The notes under the pieces: generated by a model
What the model was told of the DNA's origin: nothing
Databases searched by the model: none
The model's input: the letters and a program-made list of their open reading frames with translations, nothing else
Shown here: one piece after another, positions 12,901-27,900 of the stretch
Position numbering within the stretch: the first letter of the stretch is position 1
How the letters are laid out: every line of letters begins with the position of its first letter
From: Mactromeris polynyma
Taxonomy: Eukaryota; Mollusca; Bivalvia; Venerida; Mactridae
Length of the DNA stretch: 64,000 bases
Assembly: GCA_032209605.1 (NCBI GenBank)
Contig: JASFXZ010000003.1
Span: 30,096,762 to 30,160,761 of the forward strand
Direction of reading: 5' to 3'
Translations under genes and position numbers: made by a program

Positions 12901-15900
12901 CTCCGAAAATTGGTGGATTATAACCAAAATTGAACCTCGACATGTATTTAATTATCCTTTGCTTATGTGCCCGAAACAAATTGAATCCATCTGTCCTTTT
13001 ATCAATTATTGATTGGAAACCAAATTTTCACACGGACAGAGGAGTAACACTTTATGCCCTTTTGCCATTCTTTGAGTGACGGGGGCATAAAAAGATAAAA
13101 ATATACTAACTCTATGTAAAAAAAGAATGTGTATGCAACCATGGTTACCTGGAGGCGGCGGTGGAGGTGGGGGAGGTGGTGCAGATGTACTGGGGTCACC
13201 ATTTACAGATGGTGCTACTGATGTTTGTAAACTGGACATATTCCTTTGATCAGCACTGCCTTCTAGATCCGAAACTTCAGCAGCCATTGCTGCATCAAGT
13301 TGCTTTAATGCTGTCAGTGCATGACGATTAAATGTGTCTCCTAAAACATGAGAAATAACCACATAAACAATAACAAGATATTGATTTAGTATCGTCTAAA
13401 TTTCGTTAATAGAACAGCTATCACTGAAGGTGATTAATACCCCTGCAATATCACTTTGTTCAACTTTTTTTGACTAAATCCAATACAGATGCAAGTCATT
13501 CATCTCGAATCTGATAAAAAAAGTGTTATGCCACGCACTACTAATCATCATGTAGATTTTATGTGTGAAGTTTCATGTAAATCCTCTAAAAGTATAGAAG
13601 AAGTTTGCTCCACAAGTTTTTAAGAAAATCCAAGATGTCCACCTGTCTGCCATCTTGAACGTGATCAAATTTTTTTATGTCATGTACTACAACTCATCAT
13701 GTAGATAATTTGTGCAAAGTTTCAAGAAAATCCTCCATAAACTATATAAGTAGTTCACTCCACAAGTGTTTGTTAACAGATCAACCAACAGAGTGACTCC
13801 AGTATACCCCCAAATTCTTTTTTGCAATGGTACAAAAATATTTAATTATCAGTCAAGATAATGGATTTTTTAAAAATCAGTTGAATTTTTTGAGGAGGAG
13901 AGGGTCTGCCTTAGGCCCTCATGTTGTTCAAGGATTGGGATCACATTGGGCAAAACTGCCCTAGCAAACCAGAAAACTGAGGAATTCAGTGAATCCATGG
14001 AGATTCCTCATGTTTGATTGACCAAAATGCACATGACAACATAGCTATCACATATGTTTTACCGAGAAAAACAATACAATTAAACAAGTAATGAAGTTTT
14101 AATTATTTTCATCAAAAATACACATAGGCCAAACGATTCATTGCATGTTTCTGTAAAAAACCATTATAAAGTCAGAGTGTTTTATATTGCACAATCAGGC
14201 AACTTTTACCCTTTCATTTACTTTGCTACATCTGGTTGATAATTTGAGGTGCAACAAAATGTACCCTGGGATTATTACATCCTCTGGAACTTAGTATTCA
14301 TGAGAATTAAATTTTTTGTCACATGGATCCAAGACATATAGCAGCATTTAGACAGTTGTAAAGAAGAAGTGATGTACAGTGTATGAAGAGTGAACATCAA
14401 TAGACGAAATCCGGAATTCGCTAAGTGGGTTTTTAACAAAAAATTAATTTTAGATCCATTGAAGTTAAGTCAGGTGTTCAATTCTGTCTTTGTTTCCATA
14501 GCGATTCAAGCACAATGTTAATGGTATATTGTTGCTTGTACCGCAGGATTAGAGGGAAATACCCATATTTATATCAATCCGGAGTATATCTATTGCATGT
14601 CATGAACATATTTTGAATTTATCTAAACCTTAATGGTAATAAAAATGAAAATCTGCCTCATTTGCAGAACTTGCAGGCATGATTACCATACACATTGTAT
14701 GAATATTTAATCATTAATTTAGACTTTTATTGCATATGATATTGAATACTGCTGTCACATTTTATTGATATATGTATCAATTAACTGAGTAACGAATTTT
14801 ACACAAAATTGTGATGTTCAGGCCCATAGCTAGAGCTGAAATGGAGGCAAAGGTGTTTTTGCTTATCAATATGGCCGACAATTCAGAACAAGGGAGGTAA
14901 ATATGGGAACTGTCTATTGACTGAATGTACACATGGCCCTAATTCAGGAAATATATCAAATGAGATTTGTCTTAAACTAAAATTAAACAAGAACTTGTAT
15001 CATGTGTCACAGAAAGCAAAGTCATTCAAAGGTGCTGGTTCATAAACTAGATTTAGACATACTAGTACCACGGTCAATGGTGAAATTGTTTGTTGCATAC
15101 ATTGCATTCTAAAGGAATTAAGTTTTTCACTTCAAAATTTAGATTTTTTTTAAAACTGGGGCCTCATTGTTGGTAAGACGATGGTATAACATATATAAGT
15201 GCTCACCACCCATCTTGGAAAATTTGGATACTAGTAACTCTGACTGTCTTTTTCTTGCTAGTTCAGATTCGACATCACTGTCTGTTCCGCTGGTCATAAA
15301 ATTCCCCGCAATTTTTAGCCCGTGCTCTTCATCAGGACTACTTATAAGAAAACTCGGATTCCTGGGTGAAACATTTTCCTCAGTTTTACTGAGACCCATA
15401 AAATTTGCTGGAAATTTCATCTTTTGTTCATAACTTAGAATGTGTTCACCAGTACTAGTAAGTCTTGCACTGTTCACAGGAGAATATATTCCAGAATTGA
15501 AACTTGCAGCTTCTTGTGGAGTCATTGAACCATGTGACATATCATGTGACCTGTAGGCAGACATTGAAGGAGAGTTCAAGGTCATTGGATATGTTTGTCC
15601 TGGAAGCTGAATACTGATAGGTGAATGTACAGAAGCATCAGATAGTTGACGTTCTATTGGAATAACAGTAACATATTTGTACTGGTCACGATCCATATCT
15701 GAAACATAGCATACATTCAATTAACCTTTAAGTAAGGAAAATTTGTGTAAGAGGATACAGTGTTGCCATTGAATCTGGATATTGGCTGTTCAAGCCCCCC
15801 AGAGGTCACAACCACACCACCTCATAAGACACCAGTTCTGTTACAAACTTGAGAGTGATTCGTATTAGGCCATCCTTAAAAAAATTATTGACTCAATTCA

Positions 15901-18900
15901 TTTTCAGGTTCATTGATGAAAATTTCTTTTTTCGGTCTTAGCCATAACAGTACTAAACTAAAAAAGAAAACCCTACCTACCTACCCACTGATAAAATTCC
16001 GGGTCGTGTGACCGCAAACAAACAATTGTTAAGGATGGCCTTAGCATTCCCATAATGCTGTCATCATAAGCATGGGTAAATTAGTAAATGCATTAATGTA
16101 TATAAATGTAGTCAATGAAGTAAGTAACTTCTTGTATTTTGAAATATACTGAAATCAGTTGCTATTAGTAACAGAACTCAATCATTTCAGTAGCACATGT
16201 ATTAACATACCCAAAATTGATAAAATCCATACATATTATTATCTTTGACAAAAAGGTTAGAATCTTAACTTAGAAGATGATTTGTAACTTGTACTACCTG
16301 GCCCCTGTCCCTTTGTAAGGTAATCTTTCACATCCTGTACGGCTTTTCTCGTCTCCTCCAGCTCCTTAATAATGGATAGATCTAGTCCACCTAGGGTGCC
16401 TGGAGCTAGACATGAAACAAAGCATATGTCAACTATCAATTGAAATAGCATTAGTACTCATTTTCAACTTAAATCATCCATGAAATTAGGATTAATTATA
16501 TTACCAGGCAATTAATTAAGTTGAGGAAGACTGGCCCAGATTACAACTCATTCATTCAAGTCATTGAAAATATTCATTGGACTTTCCATTCATTTGATGT
16601 TAATACACACGGATCCATCAACAGAGTAAACTGAAAGTGCACGAAGGTTAGTTAGTAGAATATATTACATAATTCATAACCAAAGAAACTTACAATGCAC
16701 AGCAATATAACAAACGATATTAGGAGCTTCCTCACATGTTAATATACGACAAATCTTTGATAAATGAAGGTAATTTGTTTACCTAGTAGTCATAGCAACA
16801 GAATATAATAATGAAGAAAACTTTTTTTATCTACATTATACATAGAGTAATAAGTTGCAACTGCACAATTAAGTAAAAATCTACATTATACACCAGAAAG
16901 ATATTTTATCATGTATGTTGTGCTCTCGATTGTACAGCAACATTACCATTTTTATTCCTTCCTTTTTTTTCAGTACTTTTTGTAAACACTTCTGGTTCAT
17001 CATCTTCCGATGATATATAAGTCTGTAATATATACATTTATCAAGTTTATAAACATTACATAAACAATGTATAGATTTCACACAAAAAATGAGAGGACTT
17101 CCTTAGTTATTTTAATCAAACCCTTGACTGTTAATTAAATGTGAGATTATTTTTAGTTGTTTGGTAGAAAAACTAGTTCTATGGCAATTTTCGACAGTCC
17201 CATCGCCTTAATATGAAAACCTTTTTCCGGATGTGGTGCAAGAATAAAAGGTAAGAAGTGAATTGGTTAAAAATAGTTCAGCATCTGGGTGTAACCTGCA
17301 TCACATACTCAATACTGATTGTAATCTTTATTGCGCAATTAAATTTATTGGTTCAATTGCTTCTGTGAATCTGGAAGTGTTGAATACAAAACCAGTGTTC
17401 CATACCGAACAACTTCAGTGTTTTCAGCGCTTTGATTAAATATAGCAGGGCTTATTACTGCTATAATTCTGTGATACTCACTATGTCTCACTTAATATTT
17501 TATGATAAAATCATGTAATATGATAATTATACGTGTAAGCTTATAACACACGTCATTATTTAATCTGTATGAATAACTTTTGACTTATAGTTTTTATTTT
17601 TCATATGATATCATGTTTGTCACATTTTATTCTGAAATAAATCTGTCTATATATGTTCATATTTATTTATATTCTACAGTAGAACTTCGAAATCTCAAAC
17701 AGTTTTGGCTCGAATACAGTAGATACCTTGAACAGGTTTTTAAGTTCCGGCAAATCCATTCTCAATTCATATTATCTAATAGTAGATCACTCCAACGGAG
17801 ATAGGTCAAACATTTGAAAATGATTTGCCGTCCCTAAAATCCTACGGCATTTGAGGTTTTGAAGTTTTACTGTATGTTTTTAAGGTTTACCTAGAAATAA
17901 AATAGGTTGCAACCAAATTGGATGCACACGAATAAATAATGAAACACGGATGGTGAGCATGGCACTATAATTATAGTGAACACAAATCATCAATCATGGG
18001 ATTATTCATTCTAATGTGCTCATGAATCAAATATGTCAGAAATTTAATGAATACAAATATGATTAACATTAACTGGGTTTTCCTCTACTCATGAAAATAT
18101 TCCTTGATGTAGAAGATAAGAATCATTTCATGCAAATTGTATAAGCAACCACAATTATTTCCAGGATACACTGTCAAAACTTACATTAGCACTTTGTACG
18201 AAAGTCTTTTTCGGCTCAGAATCTGTTTGTTCTGAAAAAAATTCAATCACTTCAATCAACATCAGTTTTAGATGGAGTATGTAGCCCATCAACAGTATGT
18301 TAGCACAAAGAAAGTGTATTGCTTGTAGTCTTGTAGACTTGTAGTATCAACAGTGAATCTCAATCTGACCATTCTCTTACTACAATGTACTAGCTATATT
18401 ATCTGCATTAATGTTTATTACTGCTGTTATCATTGATTTACAGCAGTGATACTACTACCTCTTCCTGCAGAATTACTAGTGTTACTGCTATTACTGCTAA
18501 CTTCACACTGTTGAAACTTATGAGGTCTGTTTTCAAATGATTGTTTTATCCATTATAAGCAATACTATTATGATCAGACATGTATTTATGTATGTACACT
18601 GTGTATCATAAGCACGGGGCTGGGACCCCATAAACATTGAGGAGGTAGTCAACATATGGTTTGCAAATGTCATGCTATACACTGAGCAAAATTTCTAATT
18701 GGTCACTTCGGTTTTATTGAAGAGACTATACCATATATTACTGATTCATGACTTTCAATTTTAGGGTTGTTGTTGTTGTTCGGTCGTAAATTTCATCTCA
18801 GGGTCCAATTGGATTAATTATTTCAGAAAAGTTGAACAAAGAAATTACGTTTAAAATAGCTCATCCGTTGTTTGAATTTTATTCACAGCTTGGAAAATAT

Positions 18901-21900
18901 CAATAAAAACCTAGTGACCAATTTGAAAGTGTGTTCAGTGTATGCATATAAAGTATCATATTATGTGCTTGATACACATGAAACATTTTTTCAGCAGTTC
19001 TACCCATTTTTCTTACAAATATTTCATCTCACAGCAATTAAATTATAGGTAAGAAACATACAGATACTTTTCAGAACCTAGTGAAATAGTGCCGACGGGT
19101 CAGCTCTTTAGTCCAGAATAGATGAACATGAGTGTCAATTTCATGCCCGCTATTCATACTTAATCCATCCCTCCCCAGACCCCTAATCCTGGATCATATT
19201 TCAAACAAGGTTGAACAGCTTATAATTATTCCTATGTGTACTCATAAGTAATTGAATCCATCAATCACCCTTATAAAGGCTATATTAACACATATGAGCG
19301 CTGCTGTACAATTTCCAACCTCTTCGTTAAGTGACATAATTTCCATAAAACGTCACATGTGCTGTCACCATGTACTGACAGTAACCAATATTTGTATGGC
19401 AATATAAAAATGAAGTGGCAATATGGAGTAAGTATTGTTGCCTGCTTGAAAAAAGAGACTACACATGTTGCATTTACTTGAAATGAAGTCACTTACAGAA
19501 GGGGTTAAATCCGATAGCAGTGCTCATATATTTATACTTCATAAGTAGAGTCGTTCATTTACTAAAACAGTTAAAGTAGTAGATAAAAAGAGTTTGGATA
19601 GTTAAATATTTTGCTGTAATAAAATAATGAGTCCCAAGTTTTGATAATTTTTAGTTCCAACCTGTGCTAGTAGACGGATCCGGTTGCTTATTCTTCACTT
19701 TTTTTCTTACAACATCTTGATGTAGTTGTGTTAACAATGGTATTATATACATCCATAACGTTCTCTTTGATGGTGTATCCAATATAGCATCTAAATCTTC
19801 CACTAAATTATCAACATTTCTGTAAAATAAGACACTTCTCAGTGGACTGTGAATCACTTATATTTATATTCAGCGATTTACCCTATCTTGGAATTATAAG
19901 CAAGGTCTGTAATTAGTGAGACGGTTATTGATATGTCCAGTTACATTCAGTAAGTAAAAGCTCACTTGAATTATCCTTTAACAATAATAATAATAATAAA
20001 TATTATAATAATAAAATGAATAATATCTTTATTTATAGAAGGAAACATCTAAAGATGTTATTACAAAACAGTCATACAAATGTACAATCTTAAATAAACG
20101 TGGCCTTCTAACAGATAACAATATAAATTAAACACACAATATTGCTATAACACACATTCATTCCGTCAAGACTATCACTCGTTAGATTTTCATTTTTTTA
20201 ACAGTACATATATTAAAATACAGTAACATTCAAATGGTATTAATAACATTTAATGACATATTAGAGTGAATATTTGTATGACAATAGATATGATTTTAGT
20301 GTTCTTTTGAATCCATTGACAGACTCTTTAATCTGAAGAGCTAGTCCATTTCTGAATTTAGTGAAAATAAAATACTTGCTAATAAGCACTTGTTTACAGT
20401 ATGGAAGAGTTTTACATGAGTCAATTATTCCTTCTACATAATTATTACCTGACAAAATCAAAATGCTACAAAAAAACAAGTGAGTAATTTTCTTATCATT
20501 TTACCAGGAAATCGGATTCCATTTTGAGTGTTGTCATGGTTTTGATAAGACATAAAACATGCAGACTTTTCCAGAGTGATATCAGACACATACAAACAAT
20601 TAAACAAATACTTAATTGTAATATGAAGCAATAAATCAGTCACTATAATTCAACATGGAATGAATTGTAGATCAATAAAACATATTTATAATTATGTAAT
20701 TATAAAAGAAAAGCTTTACCTGTTCTCTGAGTAAAGTTGCAGAGCTTTCTTCAGCATAGACCTTTCTCTGGAAGTAAGCAAGTACTCGACTTGTTGTTGG
20801 AAAGATGAGATTTTAATACTGGATTTACGAGGACCCCATTCTGATGTACTGGTAATATCACCTGTAGAAGAAAATGAAAACAAACATTCACAACATATGC
20901 ATATAACTCAAATACACTATTTCTTACATTGTCGTTTTTACCTTAATATCGATTATAGGGGTGTTTACACATATTTACAGCGAGTTAAAATGATATCACT
21001 TGATTAAAACAACCTTCCCGCCCTATACCCAATATAATGGATAAATCGATAGTGAAAGGCCTATCAAATTGGGTTTATACCCTATTTGTTTGTTTATTTT
21101 TCTCAAATAATGAATTAAATATTAATTAGTGTTGTTCTTTCTGTAATTTTCTGTATTATTATGTATTGCTATGTCTTGTTTTGATGAATATGTATGTGTT
21201 TTTTGTGTGTTGTTTTGTATTTTTGTGTGTGTTTATTTCTCGTCTGCATTTTTCACTATATTCTGCACCTGGACCAGTTTGTTTAATTTATACTGAAAAT
21301 GTTATATTTATATTAGTATGACGATGTACAATTTTCAAGTCAAATAAACTATTCTATTCTATTCCTATAAACATGCTTCAGACGCACCAAATGTTACACT
21401 GGAGCAAACAGAATCGCTTGTCTCCATCACAATATATTAAAGTTTCAACTTAAAGCAACAAATAGCCTCCTAATTTATTTTTTCTGTTGAGAATGCCTCG
21501 TTTACGTCCATGTTAAAACTAAATACAGTAAGACCTCGTTTATTCGTCAACCTTCTATCTGAATACTTGATATCAACCGAAATCAATATCAAGTCTTGAT
21601 GTATCTTATGCATGTCGAATTGAAACCATGTATTATTCTAAATAAAATTTTGGACCCCAATGAATTTGATTGAACAAGGTCCGTCTGTAATAAGCTTAAG
21701 ATTTGAAACAAAATAGAAACATGTTAAAAATAGCTGTAGCAACTGACTTGTTTTAAATATTCACATTTTCTTCCATTTACTACTAAATAAGAAGACGTAG
21801 TGTACATGATATTGAGTAATCAAATCATTATTTGATAGTATCATAAATTCAAAACAATACAATTTTGCTTGAAACTCAATTTTAAGCAAGAAAATCTGAA

Positions 21901-24900
21901 TTCCTAAATAAATATATTACATAGGATTTTAAGGCCATTACCTTCTGTTGGCCAACTTTTATTTTTGTTTTTGTTTCCATCAATAAGTTGTACACATTCT
22001 GAAAAATATCACATAAAATAATGAATTCCAGTATGTCATTTATTTTACATATTTCGTTCACAATATACAAATATTTTAGACACATACAATAAACGAACAT
22101 TTAGTTTTTAGTAATAGTGACCTTCACCTTGGAGCTAAGAGGCTGGGTCTTGCGCGTGACACATTGTCTTGTTATGGTCATGATATGAGCCAAGTTATTT
22201 TGAAATTCCACGATCCATAATGAAGTTATAGCCCGGACAAGAAAATTTTATTTTTAGTAACAGTGATCTAGAACCTAGGAGGCTGGGTGTTGCAGGCGAC
22301 ATACAAGAATCCGAACCCACACATGGACAGGAGGGGGGTGGGGGGGTTAAAATATCAGTCTAACACTCCCTAAATTGCAAAGTGTTGGAAATGCTAGGAA
22401 CAAAACATACAGTTTATTAATGATGACTGATAGCCTAACATTTGATACAAACTGATTCAATCCACAAGTTCAAAATAAAGGAATTTAACATCATCACAAG
22501 CCGCCAACATTCTCACAAGATGGGATTGCAGATAAAACAAAGCATGATATTAAACGATCTTATAATGAAATATTTTGATTAAAGAATTGATCTACATGGA
22601 AATCAATAAAGACAATCTGCAGAGTAAGCGTTTCATTTATAACAAACGTCTTTGAAACAACATCATTATCAGGAGGCAAATATTTTAACATGGGCTCTGC
22701 AAGCGAATGCAGACTCATGTCTACGGGTTACATTATCACTGGGACTTATACCTTCTCAGAAACTGACCTCAATGTAATATTTCACAGTTTTGTGTCTACA
22801 GGTTACATTATCACTGGGACTTATGCCTTCTCAGAAACTGACCTCAATGTAATATTTCACATTTTTGTGTCTACGGGTTACATTATCACTGGGACTTTTA
22901 CCTTCTCAGAAACTGACCTCAATGTAATATTTCACATTTTTGCGTCTACGAGTTACATTATATCTGGGACTTATGCCTTCTCAGAAACTGACCTCAATGT
23001 AATATTTCACATTTTTGCGTCTACGGGTTACATTATCTCTGGGACTTATGCCTTCTCAGAAACTGACCTCAATGTAATATTTCACATTTTTGCGTCTACG
23101 AGTTACATTATATCTGGGACTTATGCCTTCTCAGAAACTGACCTCAATGTAATATTTCACATTTTTGTGTCTACGGGTTACATTATCACTGGGACTTATA
23201 CCTTCTCAGAAACTGACCTCAATGTAATATTTCACATTTTTGTGTCTACGGGTTACATTATCACTGGGACTTATGCCTTCTCAGAAACTGACCTCAATGT
23301 AATATTTCACATTTTTGCATTTATGGGTTACATTATCACTGGGACTTATACCTTCTCAGAAACTGACCTCAATGTAATATTTCACATTTTTGCGTCTATG
23401 GGTTACATTATCACTGGGACTTATACCTTCTCAGAAACTGACCTCAATGTAATATTTCACATTTTTGCGTCTATGGGTTACATTACCACTGGGACTTATA
23501 CCTTCTCAGAAACTGACCTCAATGTAATACTTCACATATTTGCGTCTATGGGTTACATTACCACTGGGACTTATACCTTCTCAGAAACTGACCTCAATGT
23601 AATATTTCACAAGTGTCTATGGGTTACATTATCACTGGGACTTATACCTTCTCAGAAACTGACCTCAATGTAATATTTCACAAGTGTCTATGGGTTACAT
23701 TACCACTGGGACTTATGCCTTCTCAGAAACTGACCTCAATGTAATATTTCACAAGTGTCTATGGGTTACATTACCACTGGGACTTATGCCTTCTCAGAAA
23801 CTGACCTCAATGTAATACTTCACATATTTGCGTCTATGGGTTACATTATCACTGGGACTTATACCTTCTCAGAAACTGACCTCAATGTAATATTTCACAT
23901 TTTGCGGAGACAGACAATGACTAACCCACAACAATAGCTCCTACACTGATGCTTAAGTTGATAAAGGGCCATATTTCCTCCAAAATTGGAGGATTGTTAT
24001 CGAAATCGAACTTGACTTGTATTTTATTATCCTACGCTTAAGTGCCAAATATGAATTGAATCCATCCAACCTTTCAGTAGTTATTGATCAGAAACCAATT
24101 TCTCGCATGGACAGACACACAGACAGGATCAACAGTTATTGCCCCTTTTCCAATCTTTGAATGGCGGGGGCAGGAGCATGAAAATGGGAAATGAAGAAAA
24201 GAAAAAAATAGAATAAATCAGGGATGTGGTATGATAAAACAAGAATATAACGGAATGAAATACAATAACCGAACATGGACAACAATATACAATATAAGTG
24301 AAACTTAGAATTCATGGAAATTCTTCAAAAAAAAAAGTTATATTACCCAGTAAAATATGTCTTGGTAGGGATATGTGGTTTATACAATATTGTTGATGTT
24401 GTGTTGATAATCTAGCTATGATGAACATCCACAATGATTTCTTTGATGGAGTATCCAGTACTTGACTTACTGCTTCATACAAGTCTACAATATTGCTGTA
24501 AAAACAAGACAAAAACAACATTCAGGATGTTAAACACTGGCCCCGTGTTCACCAAGGATTCACTCATCTGGTTTGTTTGTATTTGCGTTTATTTATCATC
24601 GCCACCGGTTTCCCATATGGGCGACGCCTCCGTAAGAATTTTAATCATATTAGATTTTTGGAGGATAGTGCATGATACAGGAGAGATGCCCCAGTTCCAG
24701 AAACACCCCTCGTTCTTTTACGTGCTTGATGTAAAGCATCATACACAGGACCTCGGTTTTTAAAGTCTCGTCCGAAAGACTGTGGATCAATATGATCCTG
24801 AAAAATAGCTGTCATTTCCTTGAAGTAACTGAATATTTGATACAGCACCTCTCATAAACGAACAAAGAACTACACAGATAACTTCTAATTAACATGGTGA

Positions 24901-27900
24901 AAAGATGTAAAACTTCACTTTTTTGTTTATAATTAATTGAAGATGTATCTGGCTCATCTGAACATAAAATGTTTGAATTGGCTTATCCAGTATTGTTGTT
25001 ACATTCGCTAAAACATCTCTAATAAGAACCATTGCAATGTATAACCTATTGAAAATATATGTTTGGTACCATATTACTAACAGACAAAACTTGTAAAATA
25101 GCCTGATTGTTAATAAAATTGGATTTTTTAAAAAAGTTTATGATGTACAAACATTTTCTTCAACAAATATGGATCAATACATTATGAGTAAGTAAATGCA
25201 TGTTTATTGATGTTTTAACTATAGGAAATATATTTTTCATGTTTGTTTAGGTACCGTAAACACATGAACAAAAAGTGAGCATAATATTAACTTAATTATA
25301 CTGTAGACTGAAGTCTATCTGGATCAAATCATGATCAATTTTCAAGAATTGGTATTAAATTATTAAGTACAATATTTTCTTCCTATGCTCAAGATATGAA
25401 TAAAGTTCTAAGAAGTATGCAAATGCTCTCATCTATCACATTAAGTTGATAGGATTCAGCTAAGCAAAACAAAATTTTAAATTTTAAAGAAACTATATTT
25501 GTCTTTGATCTTGATTCTGAAAACTAATTCTTTGTGATGGGGCAAGCTCAAGTCTGACTTCGTGTTGCTTTTTCATGTTATACCTTGCAGTAGAAATTCC
25601 TATATAATACACTAAATAACCTTCTTAATACTACTACTGATTAATGCTAAGGTGTTCTTCCAAATTTTGAAACCCAATATATTTTGATAATTATTTGATC
25701 AGTACAGAAATATACAGCAAAATTATAAATTTGTAAAAATTCCGATAAAATTGTTGTCACGAAACATTGCAAAACCATTTATAGGGCATATGCTACATGA
25801 GATTTTTGTACAATGCGTGTATCAGATGACCAGACAATTTATTAACATACAGGCAGATGTAATTAAAATACAGAGTACAAATACAGTACTAACTTGGTAC
25901 TTTCATAATCAATCCATGATTTCTTTATGTGTGATCTCTCCTTTGTTGTCAGTAAGTACTGAGTCTGCAAACAGCAAACACACTAACATAAATGAAAATT
26001 TATTATTCATCGTAATTCATATCAGCGTATATAATGTACATACATGAAGTAAAAGGATCAGAAAGACTTCAAAGAGAGAGAATAAGTTGCTACAGGGAAT
26101 GCCACATACACAAGACAGTGCCTCCCCACACAGACCTCCGGGAAAACAACACTCCATAAAGATCATATTTGAACAAAAACAAAAATTAATATCAAAATGG
26201 TCCTACATTATTGAAAATAGACTGATGATAACCATTACACATGTAATGACAGATTTTGTTGATGTAGGCAACTATTTTTTATCTTATTCATGACATATAA
26301 CAGAAAAGAGACAAATTGCTTTGTTCAGCTTATTGAACACTGATCAATATAACAATACCCATTTCTGCGATTCACAAACATTCCTCTTGCAAAATGTCTG
26401 AAACTCATAAACTTTAATTTGCAAAAAGATCTACCTATACAGAACTCGTATTAATTGTAGGACATACCAAAGTAAGGCTAACATAGCACTTCTCTATCAA
26501 ATGTATAAATCATGTGGGCGAGCATAATGTCAAGGTACAAAGGTTTTTTTCCACTCACATGGTGAAGTATAATGTCAAGGTACAAAGGTTTTTATCTACT
26601 CACATAGGCAAGTATAATGTCAAGGTACAAAGGTTTTTTCACTCATATGGTGAAGCAAAATGTCAAGGTACAAAGGTTTTTATCCACTCACATAGGCAAG
26701 TATAATGTCAAGGTACAAAGGTTTTTTCACTCATATGGTGAAGCAAAATGTCAAGGTTATTTTCCACTCACATGGGCAAGTATGATGTCAAGGTACAAAG
26801 AATATTTTCCATTCACATGGGCAAGTATAATGCCAAGGCACCAAGGTTTTTCCCCACTCACATGGGCAAGTATAATGTCAAGGTACAAAGCTTATTTTCC
26901 ACTGACATGGACAAGTATAATGTCAAGGTACAAAAGTTATTTTCAACTCACACGGGCAAGTATGATGTCAAGGTACAAAGGTTATTTTCCACTCACATGG
27001 GCAAGTATAATGTCAAGGTACGAAGGTTTTTATCACTCATATGGTGAAGTACAATGTCAAGGTACGAAGGTTATTTTCCACTCACATGGGCAAGTATAAT
27101 GTCAAGGTACAAAGGTTTGTTCCGCTCACATGGGCAAGCATAATGTCAAGGTACAAAGGTTATTATTCACTCACATGGGCAAGTATAATGTCAAGGTACA
27201 AAGGGTTTTCCATTCACATGGTGAAGTATAATGTCAAGGTACGAAGGTTTTCCCCCACTCACATGGTGAAGCATAATGTCATGGTTCAAAGGTTATTTTC
27301 CGCTCACATGGGCAAGTAAAATGTCATGGTACAAAGGTTTGTTCCGCTCACATGGGCAAGCATAATGTCAAGGTACAAAGGTTTTTTCCAGTCACATGGG
27401 CAAGTAAGTCAAGGTACAAAGGTTTTTTTCCAATACTGCTTTATTGGCTATTAAATTTTATTTGTTAGATCGTACTGCAAAATGGCAAATACATGCACAT
27501 AAAATATATCACAGAAGCAGAAATGCCTGTTGTTACCCACTGAGCATACACAAATCTCTGAGTGTGACTGTGACAGTATCTTCATATATATCTTACCCTT
27601 TCAATGTATGATCTTCCTTCCTTGTCCACTATAAGTTTACTATCAGATGTTGTCCAATCAGAATCAGCGTGACTAGAAGCTGATGATACAGACGATGATG
27701 AACCTAACATATCTGAGCTGTATGGATCTAAAACAGCAAATAATACTTATGTCAACTCTAAGTATGAGTTTTACATCCATAATTAGTATAAGAATAGAGT
27801 TTTGTATTTTATATGAGGTCTATATCCTTTAATTGTCGGTTGTTATATAACGTAATTTTCTTTTAACAATTGTGCCACATCTGAGATATTAGATATATGT

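Noticed and set aside
22690..23673. 327-codon plus-strand ORF as a protein gene
   Set aside because: It consists entirely of the 75-bp tandem repeat, lies antisense in an intron, and has no promoter, splice or domain evidence. Kept as a repeat and a finding only.
26617..27099. 160-codon plus-strand ORF
   Set aside because: It follows the 45-bp minisatellite. Overlapping frames of the same array are also open, which argues against coding.
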